From NCBI GenBank assembly GCA_030374735.1, contig JASCIV010000067.1, forward strand, positions 1-55,642: a DNA stretch of 55,642 nt, in the 5' to 3' direction. Made by a program: the position numbers and the translations under genes. The first letter of the stretch is position 1, and the number at the start of each line of letters is the position of its first letter. Positions 37,963-48,152 of the stretch are shown piece after piece. The DNA comes from Gracilaria caudata (taxonomy: Eukaryota > Rhodophyta > Florideophyceae > Gracilariales > Gracilariaceae). The notes under the pieces are model-generated. The model did not search any database. It was not told where the DNA came from and worked only from the letters and a program-made list of their open reading frames with translations.

Positions 37963-38639
37963 CTGACTTCAGCTCGAGACCTTTTCCTATACTAGGTAAA
38001 CATAGTACCGAGTTATTTGAGCTTGACAAAGATTAATTGAGGAGCATTTTTCGTAAACGGTGCTCTTGGGATAGTGAAGAGCATAGTGCAAGCTGATTAA
38101 TACATTACGGTTTAAAAATCCGCTCCAAGAAACATTTGCATCTCTTGGTCTCTTTGACACAGGTTCTTCACGCGAGGATTAAGCTCTAGCACCGCAAAGT
38201 ACGAAACAATATCATATCTGATATGCGATATTGAAGTGCATGTGATTCCTCCCATCGATGTGACGGAATATTTGAACCCATTTATCTAACAAAGATGCTC
38301 GACAACGATAGCACCCATCATATAACGCGGTTTATGATAATATCCTTATTCCCTTACCGCTACCTCAAGCATTGCACTGGGTAGCCCTTGCTTGTCTCTG
38401 CATTGTGTCTGGCACGGCATTACTGCATGAGCAATGCATGGAGTAGAAACAACGAACATCAGTCATGGCCCCATCGTGAGTCCAACCTCACTTCGGAAAA
38501 TCACGACTTAGATTATGAGACACTATTCCCAACTTATTAACTCCTTTAATCGAAAGGCAATTCCACTTGATTACGACCCGACCAGGTAATCTAGAGAGAA
38601 AGAGAGAACAGAATCCTGACATGGTACTCGAAATATACA
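37963..38639. other. Convergent intergenic region
   Basis: 677 bases between the stops of importin beta-1 (plus) and the VHS-GAT gene (minus). No gene, repeat or RNA was recognised. Confidence 0.5.
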
Positions 38640-41174
38640 CTACTCTTCAGTTTCTTCTCGTTTCGTTGCTTCAGGTACGGTATTAGAGGGAACAGACGCA
38701 TTTTTCGGAGGTATCATTGCATCACCAATCGATACTGGTTTAGTCGCGTGCATCTGTTGCGGGACGACAGGAGCCTCTCCTTGCACGCTCCGATACATGG
38801 CAGCGGCAGTATGATATGCAACAGCAGCTTGGTTCATAGCATTCCTGTACGCTTCTGCCTGTCCGTCCGGGACAGAGTGGGTACCAGTTGTATTTGAAAC
38901 GGTTGCAGCATCTGGTGGGGTTGGCATAAATCCAGTTTGTGGCATCATAGGTTGGGGCATCACAGGCATTCCCGGCACGCTTGAATAAAATGAATTCATC
39001 AACGGCGGAGCAGGCATTGAACCACTGGGGGGCGACGGGTTTTGAGAATTGCGTACTTCACTTGAGATATTCAAAGCCTCTAACTGTCCCATTCCCGTGC
39101 TGGTCTCGGACATTGGTCTCTGATTGGGTGGGGTTGGTGCAGAACTCGTCGGACCAGTCGCCGATGAAGGTCCACCGCCCGTCATCTGAAAGTTTGGTAT
39201 CTGGGGTACTCCGGGAAGGTTCGGCGAAAACGAGGGGTACAGTTGGGGACTGACTGTGTTGTAGTACATTGCCGGATTGACAGTTTGGTAAGCTTTGTAC
39301 ATCCCCATTGGGTCCTGAATCGGAACATGCGCCACAGAACCATACATCGCATACGGGTTGGCCATCATCATCATCGGATTATATCCCATTCCAGGCATAG
39401 AAGAATAATACGCCGCTGGGTTCACAGACAAGTTGGAAACTGGTGGCACGCTCTGTGTGCTGGAGCTCGGAGTACCTGTAGAGTTGCTAGCCTGAGATGA
39501 TGATTGCTTTGCTGACTTCGAAGCCTTGTGCTCTCTTGGTTTGCTTCTGTGCTTTTGAGAAGCTTTTGTTGAGTATCTTTCTGCAAGCATTGCAAACGCC
39601 TGAGTATTTGCTTCTTCCTCGTCCGAGGAAGACTCAGAAGATGATTCATCCTGCACGGAGATAAGATTATTCTTCTTAGAGGAGCTCGATTTCTTCTTCT
39701 CCTTCGCTATCTTCGGTAGATCACTGTCGCTCTTCTCCCGGCGACTTCTTGCCTTCGTCAATTCGCGCCTTTCCCGTTTTTCCGCAGACGAGTCTTTTGC
39801 ATTTTCTTCGAGAGCTCCCCTTCGCTTGGAACTTGGGGTAACAGTGACGCTCCGTCTGTATTCCCTGGAGCGCGGTCGCTCCTCACGCTCTTCAATCGGA
39901 GCGGCCCGTCTACTCTCCGAAGCTCTCTCCGTATCATATCTGGTTCGCTGGGGTCGATCTTTTGGGCGCATGTCTATTCTTTCGCGACTACCCCAGTCTC
40001 GTCTTCCAGAACTTGAGTAGTCCGAAGAATCACTATACTGATGCGATCGGGGAGGCATGCTGTTGTATCTCTCCAGGCTCCTTGACGATGCAGGTCGCGG
40101 GCCTCCGCGGTCGTACCTTTCTTCCTCGCTTTCCAGACTGGCAGAATCAACGACAGGAATGGCCCGTTCAAGTCTGCCATTATCAAGACTTCGCTTGTAC
40201 AGGGCGAGTGCCTTCTGAAGCTTTTCACTGACGGCGATCGCCCGTGTCAATTCTTCTTCTTTGCTCATGCTCATGCTTAGCTTCGTTAGATTGTTGGATA
40301 TATGCATGCAACGTTGTGCTAATTCTTGACAGACTTCTTCCTTCAAATCTTCAAAACGACTAGCGTTTTCAACTAAATTGGCAAACAGTTCGACCGTATT
40401 TTCAGCACCGGCAAGAGTTATGGCTTCTTCAGTTGGCGCACGACTCTTGGTTTCCTTGAAATACGCGCTTAGCCTCGAAAGATCTACGGGGCAGACCCAT
40501 GGGGTTCCAGTTCTGGGGACTTCTGGGAAGTGGATGCGAGTGCGCTTGGAGTTGTACCGCTCGATGAGAAAACCAGCGTGTGGTTCATAACGACCTTCAA
40601 ACATTACAGAGAGTTCTTCCGCCCAGGCCCTAATTAGAATCTTGACTCTATTTGCTACCTCTGAGTGATCACGGTAACCTGCATGCAGCTTGGGCTTTCC
40701 GAATATTGGAATCATCGACTTGACGCCGTTCTTGTAGTCTGGCACGACAAAGCGCCATAAGCGTCTAAAGAACTTCTCATTTGCAACCTGACGATAAAAG
40801 TAGGGGACGACGCGCATGAGTTCATCCAACAAAGTCAGAGTGCTAAGCACGGCATGCTCATCCTCACTTTTTAGGCGCTTCCGCAACGCATAGGCGACAG
40901 CTGGACCAGGGTCCGTATTGTGCAGCGAGGGCGGCATATTCTGATCTCTGTTGAGCAGCAAACTAACTATGGCCGACCGATGCTTCGCCGCCTGCTCGTC
41001 GGTCAATCCAGGCTCGGTCGCCTCGTCGACCATAATTACCACGCGGGTCAGGTATGGGTCGCGAGCTGGCTTCCCACCGGCCACAAGGCCGTCAAAAGAG
41101 GGAGCACGCTGTTGTTGGCGACGATGTGAGACATCCATGGTTGTGTTAGACCGAGGAAGCGGTCTGTTGCTCAT
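38640..41174 (-). CDS. VHS-GAT domain protein, TOM1-like endosomal sorting adaptor
   Basis: An 844-residue protein. The VHS domain (about 43-203) contains RDQNMPPSLHNTD, ALRKRLKSEDEHAVLSTLTLL...LM and the long helix ANRVKILIRAWAEEL. A GAT domain (about 243-333) follows with FANLVENASRFEDLKEEVCQ and LAQRCMHISNNLTKL, the ubiquitin-binding three-helix bundle of TOM1 and GGA proteins. The rest is disordered: Arg/Ser-rich with a Lys/Glu/Ser stretch (about 370-570), then Pro/Met/Gln/Tyr/Asn-rich (NPMMMMANPYAMYG). There is no GAE or appendage domain, so it resembles TOM1 and plant TOL proteins, which bind ubiquitinated membrane cargo at endosomes. The ATG at 41174 (context CTCACCATGAG) was preferred over one at 41300, whose extra 42 residues are basic and unconserved in look. 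Confidence 0.85.
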   Translation of the reverse strand: MSNRPLPRSNTTMDVSHRRQQQRAPSFDGLVAGGKPARDPYLTRVVIMVDEATEPGLTDEQAAKHRSAIVSLLLNRDQNMPPSLHNTDPGPAVAYALRKRLKSEDEHAVLSTLTLLDELMRVVPYFYRQVANEKFFRRLWRFVVPDYKNGVKSMIPIFGKPKLHAGYRDHSEVANRVKILIRAWAEELSVMFEGRYEPHAGFLIERYNSKRTRIHFPEVPRTGTPWVCPVDLSRLSAYFKETKSRAPTEEAITLAGAENTVELFANLVENASRFEDLKEEVCQELAQRCMHISNNLTKLSMSMSKEEELTRAIAVSEKLQKALALYKRSLDNGRLERAIPVVDSASLESEEERYDRGGPRPASSRSLERYNSMPPRSHQYSDSSDYSSSGRRDWGSRERIDMRPKDRPQRTRYDTERASESRRAAPIEEREERPRSREYRRSVTVTPSSKRRGALEENAKDSSAEKRERRELTKARSRREKSDSDLPKIAKEKKKSSSSKKNNLISVQDESSSESSSDEEEANTQAFAMLAERYSTKASQKHRSKPREHKASKSAKQSSSQASNSTGTPSSSTQSVPPVSNLSVNPAAYYSSMPGMGYNPMMMMANPYAMYGSVAHVPIQDPMGMYKAYQTVNPAMYYNTVSPQLYPSFSPNLPGVPQIPNFQMTGGGPSSATGPTSSAPTPPNQRPMSETSTGMGQLEALNISSEVRNSQNPSPPSGSMPAPPLMNSFYSSVPGMPVMPQPMMPQTGFMPTPPDAATVSNTTGTHSVPDGQAEAYRNAMNQAAVAYHTAAAMYRSVQGEAPVVPQQMHATKPVSIGDAMIPPKNASVPSNTVPEATKREETEE

Positions 41175-41323
41175 GGTGAGAGCGGCTAGGTGGACTCTGC
41201 CGCGGAGAGATTGCGCACGGCGAACCTTCGTTGCGTCGTAACAGGTTATCTCTGTAGTACAAAGTCTGTACAGCCGAGATGTTGGAAGCCGTCGAGGCAT
41301 CTGCGTCTGTTATCATACCAGGT

Positions 41324-41347
41324 GTACAAGGGTACAAGGGTACAGGG
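41324..41347. repeat. 8-bp tandem motif GTACAAGG (three units)
   Basis: GTACAAGG, GTACAAGG, GTACAGGG in direct tandem about 150 bases upstream of the VHS-GAT start. The same 8-base spaced GTAC motif recurs, inverted, at 45611-45633 between two divergent genes and loosely at 3290-3323. Confidence 0.8.
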
Positions 41348-44301
41348 GTAACGTCCTGCATGTAAACAGATTCGGTCTTGCTTGGACTTGACATGGCTTT
41401 TCGTTATATTTCAGAATTAGAGCCAAATTTAAAGGGCAATTTTCATGACGCAGTTTCTGCGAAATTCGTACTTTTTCACATAAAGACAAGACATGCACAA
41501 ATTGTGGACATGGACATCTGAAGATTTGTCCATGTCTTTATGCGGCCCACTCGATACGAATCGTCCCACCGGTTGTTGTTTCGTTCAGGTCTTCTTCTTC
41601 TACTACTTTCGTACTTATGAATCGTGAACTTACCCAGACGCAACAGGGGGCATGCTAAGAACCCCAACAACCTATAACACCTCTGTGCCGCAGCCACTAA
41701 CTACCAAACAATAGCTGTGCTACACGCACTGGGCAGCAACAAAAAGTACTAGGTCCCTTAGGTGTATTCGACCGCAGAAGCGTTTGCTACCGATGCTTAT
41801 CGCCTTCTTCCCGGGGGTCTGTCGTAAGAGGTAACAAGTGCTAGCGTCCTACCGTCGGTAGACTGCTAGCGTTTTAACCTTGGGGCCTTGACGAGAAGAG
41901 TGCCCTCCTCAGACAGTTCGAGTAATAACTTCGAACCGAAAACGCTAGCGAAGTTTTCTTGTGAGACCTGACGAACACGGTGAGACGCTGTAACCTTTGT
42001 GTGCAGTGACGTACTCAAGAAAGGGAAGAAAACACTAGCACTTGTAGCAGATTTTTTTGTTCGGTGACACCGAACTGAATCGCGTATCTAGCAAAACAGA
42101 TTTTGCATCTGTCTGTGCCAGTGCGTTGCGACCCCTTCGAAGAATATGATACTTTGCTGGATTTTAATCGTGTCGCACGAAGTAACTGTCTGAATCACGA
42201 ATAAGCTAATGTTGTGAGACTGGTGTACGGACATCATGCAGTCATTGACCCATTGCTGGAGCTTTTTTGTCTATAACTTTTAGGCAAATACTCATGACTT
42301 TCGATGCTATGCTATGTTTTCACTTGCGACATGAGGTGCAGTGCAGTCAAAAGGAACTAGTTACTACCCCCTGTAAAACGAGACTTTGCGGGTGAGGGGG
42401 TCTCAAGATGAATCCCCGCTAGAATACCACCCCATGTGGTCAGACTCTCTGAACGACCCTCTGGTTCACGCGTGGAAGTTCCAAGGATCAGCTTCTTTTC
42501 AGACTAATCTGGCTTCTTGTCACGAGACTCAATACTGGTGCCTCATCATCAGGACGATCCTGTGACAATGCAGTCTTGAGTTCAAAAGTCCTGAGTTAAC
42601 AGTCACATGACTTGTTTTCTTTCCACATTATGTTTGAACGATCGTATCGAAACAGAAGTTCAACAAGACTGCCTCTAGTCGCTCTATGATTGTGAATTTC
42701 CATACAAACACCGCTTAAGCTAAGCATTGTTGGTAAGAGGGCTACCCTCCTTGGGCATGATGCAAAGTTCCACTGCACATATCAGCACTTCCTACGAGGT
42801 CGAAGATCCAGAATTGTCTGCAGCTTTCCATCCACCAGCCTCATCCTCTGCTTTCTCTAGAGGTTGGTGTCCTTATTCGAATGTAGTGCGCAAACATATC
42901 TGGTATGAACGTAACTCTGATGGCAAGTGGTCGATTGTGCGGAGCAAAAGCTTCACGAGATCCACACACCGCGGTCCTTACTCCCAAGTTCCTAAAGCCT
43001 CGAGTTGGGAATAGATTGTTATCGATATTACCCACAAGAAATGGCAACAAAAAATGTCAACGCGAAGGAGCCCTGTCTTGGTCCTCTTATTTCGATATCA
43101 TTATACACAAGTGAACTTTTGCGCTTGAGCACAAAGGCACGCTCTTCCGATCTCAAGAGAAAGCTACCCTTCGTATATTTCTTTTCACCTATCGCTCTAG
43201 CACGAGAGCGTTACATGAAGAGGAGGCTCAATGACTAGGGCGTCACTGTCAACACTGAACTTAGTGCTGCTCAAGTCTGGGTGAGATGTCCCTCGAGGTG
43301 GACAAGAATGTTTGTCTTTGGTAAACTCACATAAATTTACCGAGCTTCACTCAGCTCACTCTTCGAGCTGCAACACGTGCTCTGTACCTACTAACGGAAG
43401 CTGTGTGCTCTAATACGTGTCTACAACAGATTTGTTGTAAGCATGTGGAAGGATTGCCATTGACATTGTAGATAACACCTATCAGCCTTACAGATTTCGC
43501 GACTATGTGAATTCCAAATCTGAACTCAACTAGAGTGCTCATGTGTCACACACAACATTTTGCAGACGTGGATAGTTGCTGGGACCAATACTGTTAAAGT
43601 GAAAGTTAGCGCGAGTATGTACGAAGGTAGAGAGAGAGAGGCACGGGTGGCACGTCCTCAGGGCGAGAAAACCTTCAACTTTCGTTCTCGTCTATGAAAC
43701 AAGTGGTTCCAATCCCTCAATTTAAAAGTGTGCACACATCTCACCAAAATTAATTTGGTTATGACACGACGATAGATATCTGTCTGGGTGCAGTGCCTTG
43801 AATGAAATCATTCAAGGATGCATGGCTCGCTGAACACGAACTTCTGAACTGCGACCTCGGATGAGTATGTTAAGATGCAACACATGACAAAAGCAGTTGA
43901 CAGTTAAGAGGATGGAAGATTTAGAGAGATAACAATTGCTAGCCCGAACATATGAAGGTCTGGAAGAGTTTAGACTGCTCGCAGATTGCTGCGGATTAGC
44001 AGTCTACCCCTTATCTATACTTACGTTTTCAACAAAGACCATCCGCAGTGAGTTGTAATCAGGCTTATGTGCTCATCAAAATAAGAAACTTGATGTCAGG
44101 GAAATATGTGTAAGGATAAATAATTTGGTTTACGGTGATGGAGGGAAGAAGGAGTAATGGCCTTCCACATATGGCATGACATTTGTGAGGAAGCTGGTAA
44201 GTCGTGATTGCCAACATCAGCGGTACCCGCTCAAGGAAGCAATAATACTTCGTACGGCGAGCAATGTAGTTTGGGTAATTTACTTTTGCAGGACCAACCT
44301 C
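41348..44301. other. 3-kb gene-free region rich in short inverted repeats
   Basis: No gene was recognised. Inverted repeats are seen at 41479-41542 (hairpin core GACATGGACA/TGTCCATGTC at 41507-41516 and 41527-41536), 41834-42045, 43743-43759 (ACCAAA/TTTGGT) and 43796-43817 (CCTTGAATGA/TCATTCAAGG). Small plus-strand frames near 42760-43235 lack known motifs. A donor-like GGTAAGTTC on the minus strand at 41627-41635 might belong to a 5' UTR intron of the VHS-GAT gene. Confidence 0.4.
41834..42045. repeat. Nested inverted repeats (foldback-like, 212 bp)
   Basis: The outer arms ACAAGTGCTAG (41834-41844) and CTAGCACTTGT (42035-42045) are exact complements. The inner arms GCTAGCGTTTT (41865-41875) and AAAACGCTAGC (41939-41949) are also exact. 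A small CTACCG/TCGGTAG hairpin lies just inside the left arm. This suggests a decayed foldback transposon. Confidence 0.55.
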
Positions 44302-45099
44302 CTAACATATATTCGTGATGGTCATACCTCCCGCCTCACACCCAGAGATGGATGGACACAAGTTGAACATCAAACTCTGTTCAACGCATGCGATATTCCA
44401 ATTGTTGGTACAACTGTTTGCCACAGCACTTGCCGCCGTGTCGATTACACCTCCGGTTTGTAGACCTGCCGACACGCAGTTGAAGAAGTCCTGGTCCATA
44501 CCCGCACCTGAAGATTCGGAAATTAAACCGCCAAGGGTTGGTTGCAGCGAATTTGGGTCTTCATTGCTCACTTGATAGACAATTCGAGCTGAATCCAGTT
44601 CCACTACAACTGCTACGGCAAACGACAACGGAAAGAAAGATCCTTGCGGGGAAGCAATGTACGTTAAGGGCGATGGCATCGGTGAAGGACTTTGCTTTGC
44701 ATGTCGCTTGCATGTGTCTCTCTTACACGTCTCTTCCCTCAGCTGCTGTACAAACCTACTCTGTCTCCTTCTTGCACGCTCGTTATTCAGAGCAAACCTG
44801 CCGCGTGGAACTGCAAATCCAATTTCGCGAACGCATGTGCTGCAATAGTCTCGTTTAATACGAGAGCGTGCAAGGCAGTCGATACCGGTGTTTGGAATAA
44901 ACTGCACTTGAACGTTTTCTAACGAGCGCTCTGCATCTCTGAGTAAGTTGCGGTCCGTGTTCGCCACTTGTTCTCGAAAGGCCCTGCGGTACGCGGATAT
45001 GAATCTCCTAGAATCCAACGAGTCGGTTAGCGTGCACGTTTGTGAGTATATTCGAGCAAGGAAAGCAAAAACGCTGAACAGGAGCAGCAGCGCCCTCAT
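44302..45099 (-). CDS. Secreted Cys-containing protein of unknown family
   Basis: A 265-residue protein with a signal peptide (MRALLLLFSVFAFLARIYSQ). The first part (about 21-135) is Arg-rich and helical with paired Cys (DCLARSR...DYCSTCVREIGF, EETCKRDTCKRH). A short SPSPMPSP linker (about 137-145) follows. The second part has a hydrophobic start (SFAVAVVVEL) and five more Cys, ending GCEAGGMTITNIC. The even pattern suggests disulfides. No family was recognised. The Ser/Pro linker is a milder version of that in the Hint protein at 17597-20381, but no homology of the flanking domains is visible. The longer open frame starts at a TTG; the ATG at 45099 opens the signal peptide. Divergent from the Med8-like gene. 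Confidence 0.65.
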   Translation of the reverse strand: MRALLLLFSVFAFLARIYSQTCTLTDSLDSRRFISAYRRAFREQVANTDRNLLRDAERSLENVQVQFIPNTGIDCLARSRIKRDYCSTCVREIGFAVPRGRFALNNERARRRQSRFVQQLREETCKRDTCKRHAKQSPSPMPSPLTYIASPQGSFFPLSFAVAVVVELDSARIVYQVSNEDPNSLQPTLGGLISESSGAGMDQDFFNCVSAGLQTGGVIDTAASAVANSCTNNWNIACVEQSLMFNLCPSISGCEAGGMTITNIC

Positions 45100-45907
45100 T
45101 CTGTAGCGTTTGTTCAATTCAATAAACAAAGGTTGAGGCAAGAGTAACGAAGCCCACAGACGAAGCACATGAAGTATTGATACGAATGCAGCCAATGCGG
45201 TTGGCCCTCACCCACAGAGGCAAAATGGGAAACAAGGAACACGGGCCCATATTGAGATCGGAAATGCGTTTGGTCCCTTTGGAAAGTAGAGGGGAAAAAA
45301 GTGCGGACTGGACGGCCAGCCTTCAGACGAACGTCTCAGCACTGAGTTCACCCTGTGGCAGTCACAACCCTACATGATGAATGGTTACATCGGGTGCGGT
45401 ACCGTTGGTACGACGGTACTGACGGTGTTATTCTTGCGGAGCGCCCAACTTGGAGGGTGAGTAAACAAACAAGACTGCACTAAAAAGGGTATTGCCGGAA
45501 GCGAGTATCTGCTTGGTTTCGCTGCTATCAGATACTCGCTTGCGCCGCCTCATGCACGACGGCACGGCAAGGACATGACCCTCAAAGGAGGGCTAGCCCT
45601 CTTCTGCCGTGTACTCTTGTACCCTTGTACAAGAAAAAGAAAACTAAAACGTAAGCAATTTCCTTTCAAATCGCACATCTATTGCGCGTCTGGTCCCGTT
45701 CCGCCCGTCGCTCGTTCCGTTTTCATCTCCCTTTCCGAGTTGTTGAGACATATGAGACATACAAGCGTACCGTAGATACTTCGAAACCGGTTGTTCACAT
45801 CGCCCGCAAGTATACACAGACAATTTTGTCGGGAACGCTACTCTCCAAGGGCAGGTTTCTTACCATTCTGCATTACTATACTTCCCTTACCCTCTCAGTT
45901 CTTCAAA
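45100..45907. promoter_or_regulatory. Divergent promoter region with hairpin and GTAC motif
   Basis: 808 bases between the starts of the secreted protein (minus) and the Med8-like gene (plus). It holds a GGTACC-rich segment at 45399-45420, the 13-bp inverted repeat at 45499-45541, and the CCTTGTAC tandem at 45611-45633. There is no convincing TATA box. Confidence 0.35.
45499..45541. repeat. 13-bp perfect inverted repeat
   Basis: AAGCGAGTATCTG (45499-45511) and CAGATACTCGCTT (45529-45541) with a 17-base loop, midway between two divergent start codons. It could be an operator-like site, an RNA hairpin or a foldback remnant. Confidence 0.7.
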
Positions 45908-46441
45908 ATGCAACATCTGAGACCCGCTTCCAAGACGGACGCAACTCTGGTGGCTCTACGAACGCGTCTGCTCGACCTCCATGGCAACTTGATGGCTTTG
46001 CGCGACCACAGTGCAATGCTACGTGATAATGTTGGCCCGTCTCGAAATGCCACTTTCCCCCTTTTCCTCTCGATTCATTCTACTCTTTCAAAGCTCAGCG
46101 AGCAATTAACGACAGATCTAGACCGTTCACAGCAAGAAGGGCTGCCTTACTATGCGGCTGTACCAAACCTTCCCGACCCCGTTACCCCCGAGCTGCTACG
46201 GAGTCGACTTGATAAGGACGTCGAAAGAGAGTTCCAGACCATGACTCACGCTTTCAAGGGAGATCCTACCCAAAAAGTCTTGCGTTACAATCAAGGGGTT
46301 GAAACTGTTTTGAAAGCTGTCGCTGAAAAGCGAGAACAGCTGGAAAAACCTCGGCCGACTCCACCCGCCCCCACTACGCCCTCTCCCGCTGCAGAAGTCG
46401 TACTTGCTGCCATTGCGAATGGAGCACACCTATCATCTTAG
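45908..46441 (+). CDS. Mediator complex subunit 8-like protein
   Basis: A 177-residue mostly helical protein. The order of elements fits Med8: an N-terminal helix LVALRTRLLDLHGNLMALRD (about 14-33), FPLFLSIHSTLSKLSEQLTTDL (about 50-71), a short proline region PNLPDPVTPE, then LLRSRLDKDVEREF (about 97-110), matching the family's LLRxKLxPDVExW block. The last part is Pro/Ala-rich. Med8 sits in the head module of Mediator and bridges activators and RNA polymerase II in the nucleus. The assignment rests on motif order and length only, so another small coiled-coil protein is possible. The open frame extends upstream to 45791, but the ATG at 45908 starts the conserved-looking part. Confidence 0.55.
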   Translation: MQHLRPASKTDATLVALRTRLLDLHGNLMALRDHSAMLRDNVGPSRNATFPLFLSIHSTLSKLSEQLTTDLDRSQQEGLPYYAAVPNLPDPVTPELLRSRLDKDVEREFQTMTHAFKGDPTQKVLRYNQGVETVLKAVAEKREQLEKPRPTPPAPTTPSPAAEVVLAAIANGAHLSS

Positions 46442-46958
46442 CTAGGACCTGGTTTCAACTCCGGAGTCATCTTTCCGAAAGCTCGTAATATCGCTAGCGC
46501 CCACCACTGCTCAAGCCCAGTTCCCTTTGCCTGAAATCTACCGAAGTCTTATGAATTTCAACTGCACTGCACCGCCTCACTTGTTTTCTTTGCCGTGGAC
46601 ACGTCAATCAGAGGTGATTTGGTTATCCGTTACGACGTTAGCGCCTTCCTATAGTGATGCTGTTTTCATTCCTCAGGTTTTTGTTCAATTCTTGGCGACT
46701 TTCCTTTGATATCGCGAGGAAGAATCCGAAGACGCTTGATTACTGTGCCGGTGTTGATTGCGAGCAGAATTCATCCCAGCTCGCCGCCGTCGCGGCATGG
46801 CTGCCACACCATGAGCAGTACGACGTTTTACGAACTGCGTAAGCAACTGGAAAGTCATGTACTACTTCCGTCATGCTTTAGAAGTATCATTTACAATTCT
46901 CTTGAGTTAATATCAAAATTTCAAGTGCTCAGGCCTTGCTTCGTCGAAGCCACTAACC
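46442..46958. other. Convergent intergenic region
   Basis: 517 bases between the Med8-like gene (plus) and the spliced zinc-finger gene (minus). No gene or repeat was recognised. Confidence 0.45.
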
Positions 46959-48152
46959 TCAGCGCACACCACGTGAAGAAGACGCGCGACTTGAACGATC
47001 TACGTCCGAATCCCTTCGAAAACGACCTGAACGTGGATGCCGACTACGGAGATCTCCATGTTGAGTCTCAACGTGCTTCCTCATGTGGGCCCCTTGCTTA
47101 AATTTCCTGCCGCAGTGGGGGCACGGAACGTCTCGAATATTGTGGTGAATATTCTTCATATGTCTCACCAAGCTTTCTTGACCGGAAAGCTGCTTACCGC
47201 AATATCCGCACTCTAAGGTCCAAGAAGCATAAGACAAGTTGCATCCATTTCATTTCACGTTAGTTGCGTGCACCCAACGTTGGAATAGATTTCGCGTGAC
47301 CTGACTTACCTACACCTCTTCTTTTGCCTTCATGAACTGCTCGGAAACTGCATGTCATTTCGTAATCGATGGACAACGGAGAGGTCAAGAATAATCGAGT
47401 TAGTTCGATATTTGGCTAAGTCAGAGTTGGTCATTTTGAAACAATGCCACGAAGTGTTACTTACTGTTTGTTGGCGTTTGACTGGTCTTTGAACGTCAGG
47501 TGACACACAGGACATTCGAAAGTACGTACTCGTGCCTTCAAGTGTGACTCGCTATCATGCTGCGATGGGTGGTGTGCGATAGGTTGTGTGCAATGCATAC
47601 AAGTTTCGCTTGTCAGCTTCGTTCGAGACTGGCACTACCGCTGAGGTAGAAAAAGTGCTTTGCAAGACTTACCTTTTGCATTTCTTCGACAGTGAAGAAG
47701 GTCTTGTCGCACTTCAAGCATCTTATGTCGCCTTTCCTCGGCTTCGTGACTTCAGCAGCATCTCCGGGAAATGAGACGCTCATTGACGTAAACGAAGGAT
47801 CTTGATCGGTGCTCATACTTATCTCTTCAGCCGGAGTCGAAGCCATATTTGAGCTTGAAGACATACTCATGTGTGACCTGAAATCTGCCATGGAACGGCT
47901 TTCTATCGAATATGGGGGAGATGTGTCTTGCATCGGTACTGGACGAGGTTCACGATGATGTGGAGTACGCGAGCGGTCAAAGCTGGAACGACGCGTGTGT
48001 TGTGAGGACCCAGGTTCTCGGGAAGACTGGCTCATCGATGACGGTTCTTTGCTTTCTGAGTTGAGTAGAAACGGTATCCCTAGCCCAGTGCGAAATCTCC
48101 GTTCTGAGGAACTGCTATGCTTCCTCGACCCTTTACCTGATTTTCGATGCAT
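46959..48152 (-). CDS. Four-exon C2H2 zinc-finger protein (exons 47673-48152, 47465-47559, 47310-47347, 46959-47212)
   Basis: Spliced by reading frame and splice signals into 288 residues. Exon 1 gives a Ser/Arg/Pro-rich N-terminus (MHRKSGKGSRKH...) and half of finger 1. Exon 2 completes it and starts finger 2. Exon 3 is a 38-base microexon encoding HFRAVHEGKRRGV. Exon 4 holds fingers 3 and 4 plus an Arg/Ser tail. All four fingers are then perfect C-x2-C-x12-H-x4-H: CLKCDKTF..., CPVCHLTF..., CGYCGKQL... and CPHCGRKF... . The three donors are GTAAGTC, GTAAGTA and GTAAGTC; the introns are 113, 117 and 97 bases. Probable DNA-binding regulator. An acceptor-like tgtctctagcag at 48208 suggests an upstream exon, so the N-terminus may be incomplete; the ATG at 48152 is the first in frame. 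Confidence 0.8.

Noticed and set aside
41929..41945. TTCGAACC as a tRNA B box on the minus strand
   Set aside because: No A box, acceptor stem or anticodon arm can be folded around it.
42727..43240. Short plus-strand frames as transposon genes
   Set aside because: No reverse transcriptase, integrase or transposase motif, and no terminal repeats.
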